DNA from: Nageia nagi
Lineage: Eukaryota; Pinophyta
NCBI GenBank assembly: GCA_050084985.1
Contig: JBITNC010000001.1
Span: 111,104,001-111,168,000, forward strand
Reading direction: 5' to 3'
DNA: 64,000 nt
The translations under genes and the position numbers were made by a program. Below the pieces are notes generated by a model. The model ran no database searches and had not been told where the DNA came from. It saw only the letters and a list, made by a program, of their open reading frames with translations. How positions within the stretch are numbered: position 1 is the stretch's first letter; each line of letters opens with the position of its first letter. Shown here in pieces: positions 46,797-59,190 of the stretch.

Positions 46797-48000
46797 ACCT
46801 TTTTTAAACAAAGTAAATAAAAATAGTCCAATCATCATATTTAACTTATTTTATATGAGGGGAAAATATATTTCCGTTGGTTTAGTCTTATCTGTTCTTT
46901 CGTAAAAGGGGAAAATACTTAAATTTATTTGATTTTCCAAAAATTTGAAAAATGCATGACCGTTTTAGGTGAGTGGTCACCTTTTCATATTGACCAATGG
47001 TAACCATGCTGCATATGCTCTTACTGCATGTTAGTACTTGCATCTCTTGCAGTTGTACGAGTGCTCCAATTCTCCATGACTTTCCCCTGATGTATGACTG
47101 GTAATGAACTTCCCAAAACATGTTTATGTAGTCAAAATATATGAATCTACTAATGTAGTCTTCATGATGTATATATGAGAAATACAATGAACAAATCATA
47201 GTAAAGTAGAGAAAGAGTATTTCTTCATGAGATTATTCATTTTTGTTGTATCTATCATTTGAATCCTCTGTAAGTCCTAGATGTTCTTATTCTATCAACA
47301 ATTTGTTTTGTTGTTTCATGGTGGCTTATTTCAATTTTTGCAGGTATACCAGTATGGCCTTTTCCAAAATTTGTTATCTTTCAAAAGCTATCAGTGAATT
47401 TGATTAGTTTAAGATATTCTTGTGAGTTTGTTGAGTTAGAGGTAGTCTCATCCTTACAGGGGGTTATGCTCTTTGGAGGGGAGATGAGTGGGGAGGTTAG
47501 CGGTTGGGTGCTGGAGTGGGCATAGGTGTTAATGGTCAACATGGGAATTCATTTAGTAAAGTAGAGTAGTGAAGGAGTGGGTGTGGGTGTAGGTGTAGGG
47601 GTAGATTAAGGTGCAATTGATGTGTTGTTCTTTGTGGAAGGACTTCAAAATTGTTATTCTTTAATTCATTTCTTATCCTAATGATTTGCTTCTTTTGAGT
47701 TCAACACAAAAATTAAATTGAATGAATTCCTTGTTTCCAATAGCGGAGGTGCTCTAGCTATGTTGGTTGCATTATTTCATCTTTATCTTTTTGGAGGTTC
47801 TTGACGTCCATTTCTTTGCAGATTTTACCATTGCGTTACATTATTAGGTCTTCCATGGTTACTGGGAGGGTTTCTAGGTTTATCTAGGCAATCATTTTCC
47901 GTGTCTCGTAATTTTATAAATATCATGTTTAGGGACCAGATGCTTATATTCATTTTTTTAATTCCCAAGAGGACTTAAGAATTATTTTTGTGGGAGGTTC
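46797..48000. other. Intergenic DNA with a G-rich segment
   Basis: Mostly AT-rich, but 47455-47605 is strongly G-rich on the plus strand, ending in a GTGGGTGTGGGTGTAGGTG-type run at 47577-47601. No gene is recognised; the minus frame 46888-47199 shows no domain. Confidence 0.5.
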
Positions 48001-50890
48001 TTGGTAAGGTCTATGTTAACATAAAATCTTGCCACAAGAATTTGTGTTTTATTTTATGGTTAAGTTCATTGCTATTAATGATCTTATTGACTTAACAATC
48101 CATTTGTTATATTTACATTCCAAAATTAAGTGGAAGTTTAGGGAGTTATACCTAAATTGGATTGGTAGATGCATTTTCTTTATTTGGGAAAAATCCTTTG
48201 TATCATGTGTATAATTAAAGACCTTATAAAACCAAGACCTTTGAGAAGTACTTCATATCAAAATCATGATCAAATTTAAAAAATAAAAAATCTTTTAGCA
48301 CAAGAATGATATCAAGAGATTTAAGACTACCTTTGATCCTTCATTTTAGATTTATCCAAGTTCGAATTTGATTAATGTTCGTGTTGAATATTTTTTAGCA
48401 CCTCTAATATTAAACTAGGTAGTAACTATATTAAAACATTCACATTTGATTATAAAAACAATAATTTGAAATATAATAGAATGGAAATGAGAAAAACAAT
48501 ACGTAGACTATTTTATCAAGATAAGACCAGTGCATTAATGAGAAAGGGATTAAGAGATAGCCACATACCTGTTAACCTTACTTGGGATGATGAAGATTAT
48601 ATGCAAATAAGATTTTGTCAAGGATGATAATCTTGATATGCAAATTCTCACATAAAATGCAAATTGAAACCCTAAAGCGAATGTCCAAGGGAGCATGAAT
48701 GCGGAGCCTCGAACAATAGTGTTGGCGCATACGATAGCATGGATGCTGAGTGTCTCAAGATGAGAGTTCGTAATCAAGATCCAATAGATAACATAATATC
48801 AACAGTTGAGCCAAACATATAATTGCAAAAGATGGAATAACATATATGCTCACGTGATAACAAGATCTCAATCTTAATAGGTGGCATTGAGAAACACCTA
48901 AATGTAGGTATCAACTATTGAGATGAAATCTTGATGCTTTTCCATGTAATCATACTCACCTTTAAATATGAAAGAGTACATTCACATAGAGGCTAGCGTT
49001 GACATTAGGGTACCTTGCACAAATAAAGAAAAGATTACATGAGAAGTGTCTTAAGTGGGCCAACATAACATATATTACATCATATAATGTTAATATAACG
49101 AAACATTTAATGATCTAATTATAACATAATAAAATACCTAAGCAAAACCACCTTATGTGGACCAAAATTAGGTGTCAATAGTCTAATCTAGCTCCAGTGA
49201 ATTTTCTAATCAACATACTTCTATGATATTGTTCCTCTAGTTAGATTAGATAGTCTAAAATGTTGAATTATGCAACTTCATTGTTGAAGTCTATTTTAGA
49301 TTGAGGGGATAATAGACAACCACCTTGGATCATTAAAAGTTAAAGAGGCTTGACTAATTGCTTGAGGGTTTCCTTGAATCAAAGTTCATCATGGTAGAAC
49401 ATTGTAAGGAGGGGAAGAAGTGGGGCAAAAAAGTTATAGTCATGAGCATATAAGGGAGGGCAACAAGGAAAGGGAAGATAAGATGAGCAAGAGGGAGAGA
49501 GTGAAAGATTACAAGAATGCAAAAGGGAGTATATTACATTACTTAATGTTACATGTACTTGAGTGTATAATAAATGCATGATTCTCAGATAAAAAACTTT
49601 ATTTATAGTTTTCAAGCCTTTCAAAGAGGTTTTGGAGGTTCAAATGGTGTTGGAAGCATGTCAATAGACCACTTAAATTAATCTATGAATGAATTAATGT
49701 CTCTTTTAAATTCCTTTAAATCCAATGGTTTGTAGGACCTATCATTTTTTTTTCTAAAAATAAATATATATCATTTATGTTCTTAAATGATTATTTCTAA
49801 CAAAATTAATATTTATGATAAAATCGATAATCTTATTCTGGTTATCTTGGTTTAAGAATTCATGGATTATATTGTAATTATAAAAATCATTACACATTTG
49901 TGTAATGCATTTGTAAAAGGAGAAAATAAGGAGAAAATGAGTCTAATCTTATATGGTATTTAGGTTAGAAAATTAACACTTCATTTTATCTCATAATGTT
50001 TTAGGTATCATTAATCCACTTGTTTTACTACACAGTTCATGCGAATTAATTCTTAATTTTATGATCATATGTTTGTTTTAGACTAATAATATTATATGTA
50101 GGATGGATGTCCAAGTTTTGGGTTTATGATGTGCAAGATAAGCTTCCAACACACTTTGAATGAGGTCAAACAAAGCTATGATCACAAAGTTATGCCTCTT
50201 GAAACTTGCCCTATTTTATAGGATAGTGTTATTGATTGATTTGGGGAGACCCACCTAGAAAAAAAAAATGTGTTTATAATTTGCCCATGTTGGGAATATG
50301 TTTGATGGAGAGAACTAAAGATCACATGCTCTAGAATACGAAGGATATAGTGCTTGATGAAACCTTACTCAATTATCCTAGTTAAGATCTTGAAAGAAAA
50401 TTCTTAGACAAAAGCAAATAGCTTTTGAAAAATACATAATAATCAAACCTATTATGATATGGTTGGAGATTTATCCTTATCTTAAGGGTTGAAAATGATA
50501 AGCTAAAGCTTGGATAACCATGTTATTCAAAGTAAAGTGAATGAGATTGATTTCCCTTTTTGAATTGAGTTGCAGATAAAGACTTGTGTTGAATTAATAA
50601 CTTGAAGAAAAATATGTTAAATGAAAATATGATAAATGTTGGAATTACATTACCTTATGAAATTGTAGTTTTTATGCTAAAATATGGACCTAATAGGTTA
50701 GTTCAATTGAAAGATTTTAGAATACTTTGGAACTTATTTTATTACAGAGACCATATATTTATAGTTATATCATACAACCAACTTGTTTGTCTTTTTGCTT
50801 CTAACATACTTTTACAAGATACCTAAAAACATGGGTTATAACAAACTAATATAATATTTATATAATTGCATACACAAGACTCCTATGATG
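48001..50890. other. Intergenic DNA, nothing identified
   Basis: Short frames (48029-48214, 48550-48777, 49379-49624, 50602-50826) have no domain or coding pattern. Phrases such as CCAAAATTAGGTGTCAA near 49160 look LTR-like in minus orientation, but no partner was found. Confidence 0.45.
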
Positions 50891-50917
50891 TAATAATTCC
50901 TAACACCCCTCCTTATT
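50891..50917 (-). other. Possible LTR edge with polypurine tract, minus orientation
   Basis: On the minus strand AATAAGGAGGGG is followed by TGTTAGGAATTATTACATCA, which looks like a polypurine tract abutting the TG start of an LTR (edge at 50905). No matching 5' LTR was found, so this is tentative. Confidence 0.35.
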
Positions 50918-51118
50918 ACATCAATCTCTAAATGGTGATATTGTACTACTTGATTAACATGCAAAGTAGTTCATCAAAATATGAGTTGTGAGTAGGGACA
51001 TACACATCTACTCTTTACAAGTAATAGTGGAACTCACCTCACTACACTTCTTCATTTGATCATGGACATGGACACACTCAGCCAACCATTATTCTCTTCT
51101 TCAACTAGATAGGGACAT

Positions 51119-51828
51119 TGATATGTAATCACTAGAATCCTATGGCTTCCTTGGATCTTCAAATATAAATTTTACTAGTTTTATTACCACATTCAGTTCT
51201 TACATATGTACTATTATATAATACTAAACATTGTAAAGGAAATATTGTATTTTAAATGCATACACACACAAAATCAATGTAACAAAAAGGATTTATACTA
51301 GTTCCTATCAGTGTGAGTTACATGTAGTTTAAATGGTGTTCTGACTTTTATTGGCCAATATATAATTACAACATATGCAAGAAATGGAGTAAGCACTTCA
51401 ATGTATAGTCTACAATTTCCCTTCTCACTTATGCAACACTCTAACCTTTAGAAAACATCAATGGAATCACCAAATCTATCAACAATAGTTTGCAATAGTG
51501 CTAACAATAGTAACCAGATCAATAATGCATCAACAATCTAAAATAATGGATTCCAACAAGAGATATACAATCACAAACCACTTGAACTAACAAACTAACT
51601 TCCAAAACTAACATAGAAACTGAAACAACCGTAACTAATGCTTTTTCCCACTTTAGTTATCTAACATAATGATACCAAATCCATTGGAATGATGTCAGTA
51701 CCCCAATTTCAGGCTCGTATGGTATCAACATTGTTAATCCTGCTAATCCAATACATCAAATTGTTGGACTATGTATGATTCTAAGCATAAATATCTTTAC
51801 TATACAAACCTTTGCTCATAGATGATCA
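51119..51828 (-). repeat. Gypsy-G 3' LTR
   Basis: On the minus strand it begins TGATCATCTATGAGC and ends ATTACATATCA. It is collinear with 56830-57547; clear anchor words are TTTTACTAGTTTTATTACCA and AATGCATACACACACAAAAT. Confidence 0.85.
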
Positions 51829-52260
51829 AACTTTTGAATTGACCCTTTTTGGATCATGCCTCCCCCATGGGAAAGGCATGTAGTCCATAAATTCTTAAAT
51901 ATGGATAAGATAAGGAAACAATTCCTCCACCTTAATTTTTCATACAACTTAGTTTTAGTATGCATTTGGCCCTTCAACCAAACCAACTATATTTTTTTCT
52001 TACCCCTTCTAGTAGCATGAATATTCTTTTGCAAAATTGATTCCTCCCCAAGATCATTTATTGTATTTAGGGATAAGTCATCAACTGATGGAAAAAAGAT
52101 GATTTGTTCCTTGATCTTCTTCAGCATGGATGGTTCAAACAACTTCAAGTTCTCCATATTCACAACTGAATAGATATTCATATAGGTAGATAGATCCAAT
52201 CTAAATGCATTGTTACTTACTTGTTCCATTCCTTATTAGTTTAATATTTTTATTTAGTCC
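51829..52260 (-). pseudogene. Gypsy-G pol C-terminal tail
   Basis: The open stretch 51987-52229 (80 codons) reads QVSNNAFRLDLSTYMNIYSV, NMENLKLFEPSM and ATRRGKKKI. This corresponds to the post-integrase segment of plant Gypsy pol (NAYxLxLPxxMxIxxVxNVxxL). Further left, before the LTR, no domain is seen. Confidence 0.75.
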
Positions 52261-52399
52261 TTGCAACTTATCCTTACTGAGATGTAAGAAAACCTGATCT
52301 CCAACTTAGAACTTATGATTAATCATATGCTTATCATAACTGAACTTGTTCTTGGATTGACTTGCTTGAAGCTTCTCTTGGACTTTCAAGTGAATTTGT

Positions 52400-53180
52400 C
52401 TTATCTTATCAATAAATTGTTAAACTTAATTTTTTTTCTTTCACAACCAAAACATCATTATCCTTTTGCTACCCAAAAATACAATCAAAAGGAGATGGAG
52501 GTAAATACCTATAACAAGTTTCAAATGGAGTTTTATTTGTAGAGGTATGGATTTCCATATTGTAAGAATGTTGAATAAACATAAGATGCTCATCCCAAGA
52601 CTTTGGATGCTTACCACAATATCCCCTCAACAATTGAACTATTGTTCAATTTACTACTTTAGTTTGCCCATCCATTTGAGGATGAAAAGTAGTACTTCAT
52701 TTTAGCCTAGTGTCCATCTTGTCTCATAAACAAGTCCAAAATTAGCCCAAAAATCTAGAATATATATATATACGAAAAAATAGAATTAGGTAAAACAAAA
52801 TGAACCCATACATGAGAAAAGAAAAGTTTTTTGGCTTCTTAACTCATTATAGTCTTCTTACATGGAATTAGCACACGCATCTTGCTAAATTTATCAACAA
52901 TAAAAAATAAATAGTCATGTTCCTTCTTAAACGTAGGTAATCCTTCTACAAAATCCATTAAAATAATCTCCCAAGGATGCATAGGAACTAGAAGTGCTTG
53001 ATACAAATCCAACTTACTATTGCTAGGTTTGTTAGTGCAATACATCACACACCCTCTTATATACTTGACAACTTGCTTTTGCATCTTTGGCCAATATACA
53101 TAACTTTGCAAATTTGCAATTGTCTTACCAACTCCAAAATGTTCAATAATTTTTAACTTATGAGCCTCTTTGATCAACTA
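52400..53180 (-). pseudogene. Gypsy-G integrase remnant
   Basis: 52839-53177 is open for 112 codons on the minus strand: HFGVGKTIANLQSYVYWPKM, YIRGCVMYCTNKP (zinc-binding half, with Cys-to-Tyr change), and PWEIILMDFVEGLP with IVDKFSKMRVLIPCKKT. Broken frames to 52400 hold the FHPQMDGQT-like block and the GKHPKSWD region. Ty3/Gypsy integrase is certain; catalytic ability is not. Confidence 0.88.
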
Positions 53181-53499
53181 AATTCTCTCCCCCTTAGGAA
53201 CAAACAAAACATTATACTTGAAGAGAAGTCCATTCTTAATGTGAAATTCATCCATACCTTCAAAATATGGTGTAGATGATTGCTTCAAATTTTAGTACAC
53301 CTCTCCAAAGTATGCATCATGTATATATACCTCAGGAAATGCTTCAAAGATAAATGGATAAAATTCTATAAAAATTAGTGAAGTCAAATTATACAGCTTG
53401 AATGATGTGAGCATTATAGTTTTAGAGGAAAAGGGCATCAACACTGTTGCTACTACATTTAGAGGTCTAGAAAGCATGTTGATAGTTTTATTGGTGCTT

Positions 53500-53930
53500 C
53501 CTTTCTTTTATTTTATGATCATATGGAACTATTGTAGAAATCCCATCCATATGAAGTACCTTTCTTGTTGCAAGTTAGATTGATTTTACAAATATTGTGA
53601 TGGTTGATGGTTAGTATGAATCACTATTTCCTTACCCATTAAGTAATGCTTCCATTTCTATCACCACCTAAACCAATGCATACAATTACTTTTCATAAGG
53701 AGGATAGTTCACAATTGTACCACTGAACTTCTCATAATGATAGAAAATAACTCTTTTTCCTTGCATCAAAACTTCCCCCATGGACTAATCACTAGTATTA
53801 GTCTCAATTTCAAATGGTTGCTACTAATTAGGGAGTTCCAGAATAGGTACATTGTTGACCTTTTACTTCAGGAAATTGAATGAAGTTTGTTGCTTCTTTT
53901 CCCATACAAATTATTAGTTCTTTCCTCCTA
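53500..53930 (-). pseudogene. Gypsy-G RNase H remnant
   Basis: Minus-strand reading: WEKKQQTSFNFLK, VPILELPN, QPFEIETNTSD, MGEVLMQGKRVIFYHYEKFS and TIVNYPPYEK, broken by stops. This is the RNase H joined to RT in Ty3/Gypsy. The frames annotated on the plus strand here (53398-53583) are shadows. Confidence 0.82.
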
Positions 53931-53999
53931 TAATATCAAATAAAGGTGAAGCAATATTGGAAAAATTAACAATAAAAATTTTAAGGTATTGAACATCTC

Positions 54000-54680
54000 C
54001 TAGAAAACCCCTTGTTTCAGTCACATTGTTAGGCCTTGGCCACTCCACAATGAATCTAATTTTCTTAGGATCTATCTCAAGCTATCCTCCACCAATGACA
54101 TGTCTTGATTACACCAAAGATTACTTACCAAAATCTTATTTTATTTCCTTCAACAATAAGTTCTCATTTTGTAATGTTTTAAGTACTTGTCTAAGATATA
54201 CTAAATGATCTTCCTAAGTACAACTATAGATCAAAATATCATAAAGATTAACAATGATAAAGGAATCAATATATGATCTAAGAACATCATTCATCACCCT
54301 CATGAAGGTGGAAGTTGCATTACACAACCCAAAAAGCAAACTAACCATTCATATAATCCTTATTAAGTCTTGAATGTAGTCTTCCAAATGTCCTCCTCCT
54401 TGATTCACACTTGATTATACCCACTTCTCATGTCCAACTTGGTGAAATATCTTGCCCCTTGCAACTAATCTATAAGATCATCTATATGAGATAATAGATA
54501 GCAATTTTTTATGGTTATCGTGTTCAAATCCCTATAATCAATACACATTCTCCATGATCCATCTTTCTTTTGAATAAAAATAATAGGTGAACCACATGGA
54601 GATGTACTAGGCCTAATCACACCTTGATAAACTACTTCCTAAACCTATCTTTTAATCTCTTCTTATTTCAGAATTGATTT
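54000..54680 (-). pseudogene. Gypsy-G reverse transcriptase remnant
   Basis: Minus-strand blocks: [57 protein letters not shown] and SGYNQV, all classical Gypsy RT. The catalytic box, normally YLDD, reads NLYD at 54238-54249, so a catalytic Asp is lost. Confidence 0.88.
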
Positions 54681-54959
54681 ATTATACAATCCTATGTTAG
54701 GAAGAGATGAATCAAGTAATAGTTGTATTTCATGTTGAATTTCCTGCATAGGTGGTAGTCCTTTTGGATTAGTAAATACACTCTAAAACATCTAAACCAA
54801 TTTCAACATACAATTTTCATGACTCAATTATACACATGTGGATTTAGAATACAAGGGTTTCAGTGTTGTACATCTCATTGATCCATCCTCTATGACTCTT
54901 ACCATGAGTAGCAGAAACTTCATACTTACATTTATCTATTATTTCACTTGGCTAGCTGT

Positions 54960-55430
54960 AACCAAAGGTAACTTCTTTGCACTTTTATGCATGGAATGAA
55001 TAATATATTACTTTCTTTATTTAATCACTATATTTTGATTCTTTCTTTTATAATATATGGCATATTTTTCTCACAAGCAAGGATTACCAAAAACTACACC
55101 ACAAATGGCAAGCTTAGCATCACATCCAAAACTACTTCATCCATGTAATTGGATGCAATAGATAAGTCTAACTTATATTGTTTAGTGACTTGCAATTTGG
55201 AATTATTTTGAACCCAACCTAGAGGATATGGCTAAGGATGATTTTTAGTCTTTAATCCTAACTTTTGTAACAAAATTTTCGTAATGAGATTTTCTTGAAA
55301 ACCCTTATCCATGATAGAATCAATATTTTTTCCCTTGATTTGGATCTTGACATGGAATAGTTGAGTCTCTTTCTTTTAAATGCACTTTGCATTCCCAACT
55401 TATTGAACTATTGTACATTTAAGTGTATCA
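54960..55430 (-). pseudogene. Gypsy-G protease remnant
   Basis: Minus-strand blocks: FHVKIQIKGKNIDSIMDKGF, ENLITKILLQKLGLKTK, PYPLGWVQNNSKLQVTKQY and DEVVLDV. The pattern follows plant Gypsy proteases, in which the active site is DxG (here DKG). Confidence 0.75.
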
Positions 55431-56829
55431 TCAACATCTGCACTACCCTCAACATCCTCACTCTTAGTGACTATTGCATTCTTTTTATCCATATTCTTCT
55501 TCTTCTTCTTGTATGGGTACAATTATAGGTGAAGCTTTGAGCATTTTTCATCCACATGACTCATTTTCATAATGTGAACAATGCCTACTTTCACCTTCTA
55601 TCTTTGAAGTATTTGTGGTTTTCTTCTCTTGCTATTTTCCCTTTACTTTGTCTTGAGATTTTCTCCCATCTTGATTTCCTTTACTGTTTGAATTTTTCTT
55701 GGAGATTTCATATTGTTATCTTTACCTCCCATCTTCTTCTAAATATTGAGTCTACACATTCACTTGGTTAAGATTTGTAAGAATAAACAACATAATAATC
55801 TTTTGCAAATGGCTATGTAATCCCCCAATATACATCATCAAAACTTGAGGGTCTTTAAGAAAAATTCCAAGCAAAGATGCTTGTCTGCAAAATTTTGTAG
55901 TGTATTCTTGGACTAATTGTCCTATTTTCTATATAAAGAATTACCATTTCATAAGTTATTTATTGTGATGACCCAATAGATAGAATTGATCTCTCAACAA
56001 AATCTTAAACTCATACCAAGAAAAGATAGACAATTGGTTTTCATGTTGGAGAGACTCAACATGACTTTCACACAATTAATGCATGACCACACAACTTCAA
56101 TCTTTCAAAGGAAATATTTTGTATATCATCTAAAACAAAATGAGTTTGGAAATATATCTCAAGTTGTTTCAACCAATTATTGAGTTTCTTAACATCTATC
56201 TCTCCTCTAAAAGCAAAGATTTTAACTTTTGCCTCTACTTTGAATGGTAATGAAGTGGTGCCATGAGAAGTACTTCTAATATTTTATATGCTTCTATTAT
56301 TATCAAGTGTTTTAATATCCTCCATGTAGCGTATCCATGATTCTAGCCATGTTATTTTTCATTGCAACAAATGTCCTCTCAAAATTAAAATCTATCATTC
56401 TGTTAAGATCCTAGGTGTGCGGATTTACTAACAGGTCAACCTTTTGGTGTAATAGTTCATAACATTTGGTATCAGAGCAAGCCATACATCCCAAGTTCGA
56501 ATCCCCAGAAAGGGCTACTATGGAAAGGGCTACCTAGAGAAGACTAGAGTGAGAGCCGCCATAAGTGAGAGCCACCGAGGACGTCAAATGCGGAGCGTGG
56601 TGGAATGTTAAGATCCTGGGTGTGCGGATTCACTAACAGGTCAACCTTTTGGTGTAACAGTTCATAACACATTCTAGGCGATTGTCTCTCTTCCAAATTA
56701 TCCATGGAATTTGTTCTTTTAAGCCTTCTTCCAATTTATGGATCAAAAGGAAACAAATCCTTTTCTTTAGACCTTCTACCTTGGATTCACAAGACTCAAT
56801 AAAATATATAAATCATATATGATACCTCA
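55431..56829 (-). pseudogene. Gypsy-G gag remnant, interrupted by the SMART element
   Basis: Near 55530-55570 the minus strand has a CCHC-like knuckle, C-S-H-Y-E-N-E then H-V-D-E-K-C after a frameshift. Near 56000-56060 is a capsid piece (NQLSIFSWYEFKILLRD). The rest up to the LTR is broken. The plus-strand frames at 55556-55771 and 55986-56183 are shadows. A polyprimidine-poor leader and weak primer site (GGTATCATATATG, minus, near 56820) join it to the LTR. Confidence 0.68.
56401..56669 (+). mobile_element. Complete SMART/TRIM element (269 bp)
   Basis: Two 64-bp LTRs (56401-56464 and 56606-56669) enclose only 141 bp. Each LTR begins TGTTAAGATCC and ends CATAACA. The perfect primer site TGGTATCAGAGC starts two bases after the first LTR (56467-56478), and purine-rich GTGGTGGAA precedes the second. 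CATTC flanks both sides (56396-56400 and 56670-56674), the 5-bp target duplication. The LTRs differ at three of 64 positions. Too small to code for anything, it must have been moved by another element. Size and layout fit the SMART class of small LTR retrotransposons known from plants. Confidence 0.95.
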
Positions 56830-57547
56830 TGATCTCTAATCACCACAAGCCTATGGCTTACTTAGATCCTCAAATACATATTTTACTAGTTTTATTACCA
56901 CATTCAATTCTTGCATATGTACTATTGCATAATACTGAAAAATTGTAATGGAAACATAGTATTTTAAATGCATACACACACAAAATTTAATGAAAAAGAA
57001 TATATATTGGTTCCTCTAAGTGTGATAGTACATCCAATTTGAAATGTGCTTTGAATTTAATTAGCCAATATAGCATTATAAAATATACAAGAAATGGAGT
57101 AAGCATTGCAATGTGTAGTCTACAATCCCTTTTCACTTTTGCAACACTCTAACCTTCATAAAATATCAATGGAGTCACCAAATATATCAACAATAAATAG
57201 AAATTATTCTAACAATAGTAACCATATAAATAATACCTCAATAACCTTGAACAATAAATTCCAACAGGAGTTATACAACCATGAATTAATAATGAACCAT
57301 TTGAATTGATAAATTAATTTCCAAAATGAACATAAAAACTGAAATAAACTTGATTGTTTTGTTTGATCTCTTTAGTTATCCAAAATAATGATGTTAGCAT
57401 CGTTGGAATGACATCAACATCTTAGTTTTAATCTAGTACAACATCAATGTTATTAATCTTGTTGATGCAATACACCAAACTACTAGAGTATGTTTGATTT
57501 TGGGCATAGATATCTCTGGTGTACACAAATTTACTCATTGATGATTA
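56830..57547 (-). repeat. Gypsy-G 5' LTR
   Basis: On the minus strand it begins TAATCATCAATGAGT where the 3' LTR has TGATCATCTATGAGC, and ends GATTAGAGATCA. It is collinear with 51119-51828. Confidence 0.85.
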
Positions 57548-58980
57548 AAATTTCAAATTTTCATATTATACATATGCTATCCATGGAGCAAATGATAGGG
57601 ATAGACACTTCCATCCTAGGTCATACAACAAATATGGATAGGGATGTCCAAACTAAAAAAATTGAATAAAATAGGATCAAGATAAGAGCCCTAAATCCAA
57701 ATGATGATTTTGAAGGCTTAAAGATCCAAGATCTGATACCATAAATTTGGTTGAGGTTTTGATAGAATTTGATGGGCTAGGATTCGTTAAAACTCTGAGA
57801 AACTCAAAAAATTGAAGACTAATGAAAGTGCTAGAGATAAAATTCTAAAGAAATTAGAAATAATGAAATTTGGAAATGCTAAGGATTTGATAGGTTTTGG
57901 CTAACAAGAATTGGTTTGATCTCTAGGAAAGTCAACAAAGTGGAATCAATAGTTCAGAGGGTGATGATGTCAACAAGGGTAAATAAAACTCTAGAGCCTA
58001 TAACTTATGCAATTCTTAACAAAACCTATCACTATGACACATCAAAGTGATTAGTAAGAAATTCTCTATTCAATGGTGAAGATTTAAAATACTTTCATGA
58101 TAAATGAAAGGGTAAAAAGTGACCTAGAAGTAAAAATAATTCTTAAAACTCACTGAGTATGACTGTAGGAAAGGTAGGTTTTGTATTTTGGGATTTCTAA
58201 GTGTGTTCTACCAACAATGATGAAAAAGAGCATATGGTTTGAAAGGTATTGCAACCAGATATCTAACCAAGAAATAATCACACAAAATGAAGATCTAGAC
58301 ATAAAGATCTAGCTCCAAAAAGCAAACTAATCCAAGCAAAGGTAGTTTGACAAATCACAAAATAACAAAACCATTTTCTCAAATATGGGAATACAAACAA
58401 GTACTCATGAATTAAAATGATCCAAAATAGAGAAATATCACTTTGGATTAGAGACAAAATATCTACAAGTATTTCTCATGCATACAAGCTTTGAAAAGAG
58501 AAAACACATCACGCAGCCATAAGGTATTGTAGAGAAAATATGAATGTTTTATATTATAGCCAAAAAAATGGCAATATAACATTACATCAAGCATTCTCTC
58601 TATGAGAATGGAAAACGAAGTCCCTATTTATACAAGAAGAAAGTGGAGTGTAGAAGGTTCCATGAGAACTGACGGATTATAGATATGCACAAAGAAGTCA
58701 ACAAAACATAAATGAAGCACCTATAAATTTAGAGAGAGGTATGGGTGACCATAAAGAAGTACAAAAATAAATCTAATATAGTCTAATGATCGGATCTTGA
58801 GTGTTCATAGCTCAATCGTAATCCTACAATGCAATAACTTTGGTAGGTGAAATAGTAGGTGGATAGTGAGTAGTCGTTGGACTTATATAGCCATAAACAC
58901 TATTATGTGTAATATTCAAAATTTCACCAAAATTCAAACTATGAAGCATTAAATTCCTTTACAAACACACTATCCAACAT
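57548..58980 (-). other. Unresolved LTR-like region, minus orientation
   Basis: GATCTGATACCA at 57730-57741 is the reverse of a primer site (TGGTATCAGATC, 11 of 12 to initiator-Met). To its right, TATAAATA on the minus strand at 58625-58632 (TTGTATAAATAGGGA) looks like an LTR promoter. An LTR might run from about 57748 to the right. No partner LTR was found in the window. No coding frame is seen. Confidence 0.4.
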
Positions 58981-58982
58981 TG

Positions 58983-59190
58983 AACTTATGAATAGGGATA
59001 TATACATTTGTTCATAGTTATTATAATTAGGGATACACACATCCAATTGTAATCACTAACTATTGTGATTGAGTACATACACTTCCAATAACCAACATTT
59101 AACAAATCTGATTGGAGACAAACACATCCAATACATGCATCATCTAGTGAATGGGTATAAACACATTCATTCATAATAAATGGTGTATGA
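58983..59190 (+). repeat. Degenerate tandem repeat of about 40 bp, five units
   Basis: Units carry a core like TAGGGATACACACATCCA at 58991, 59028, 59072, 59114 and 59152. Similar words occur at 50983 and 57598. The minus frame 58986-59174 is the translation of this array. Confidence 0.65.

Larger units (their letters stand above)
51119..57547 (-). mobile_element. Gypsy-G: Ty3/Gypsy LTR retrotransposon, minus strand
   Basis: LTR-like repeats of 710 bp (left) and 718 bp (right) bracket, on the minus strand, gag, protease, RT, RNase H and integrase, the Ty3/Gypsy order. Motifs are closest to the chromovirus-like class, but I see no chromodomain. Flanking pentamers (GACAT and AAATT) do not match. 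The gag is interrupted by the SMART element at 56401. All frames are broken. Confidence 0.85.

Noticed and set aside
45857-46820. Canonical polyadenylation signal for UMP1
   Set aside because: The first clear AATAAA is about 950 bp after the stop codon, too far to assign with confidence.
51987-55430. Endogenous pararetrovirus
   Set aside because: An integrase and paired LTRs are present and no movement-protein domain is seen, so it is a Ty3/Gypsy element.
56467-56506. tRNA gene at the SMART primer site
   Set aside because: The match is the primer complement and a single B-box-like word; the rest cannot fold as a tRNA.
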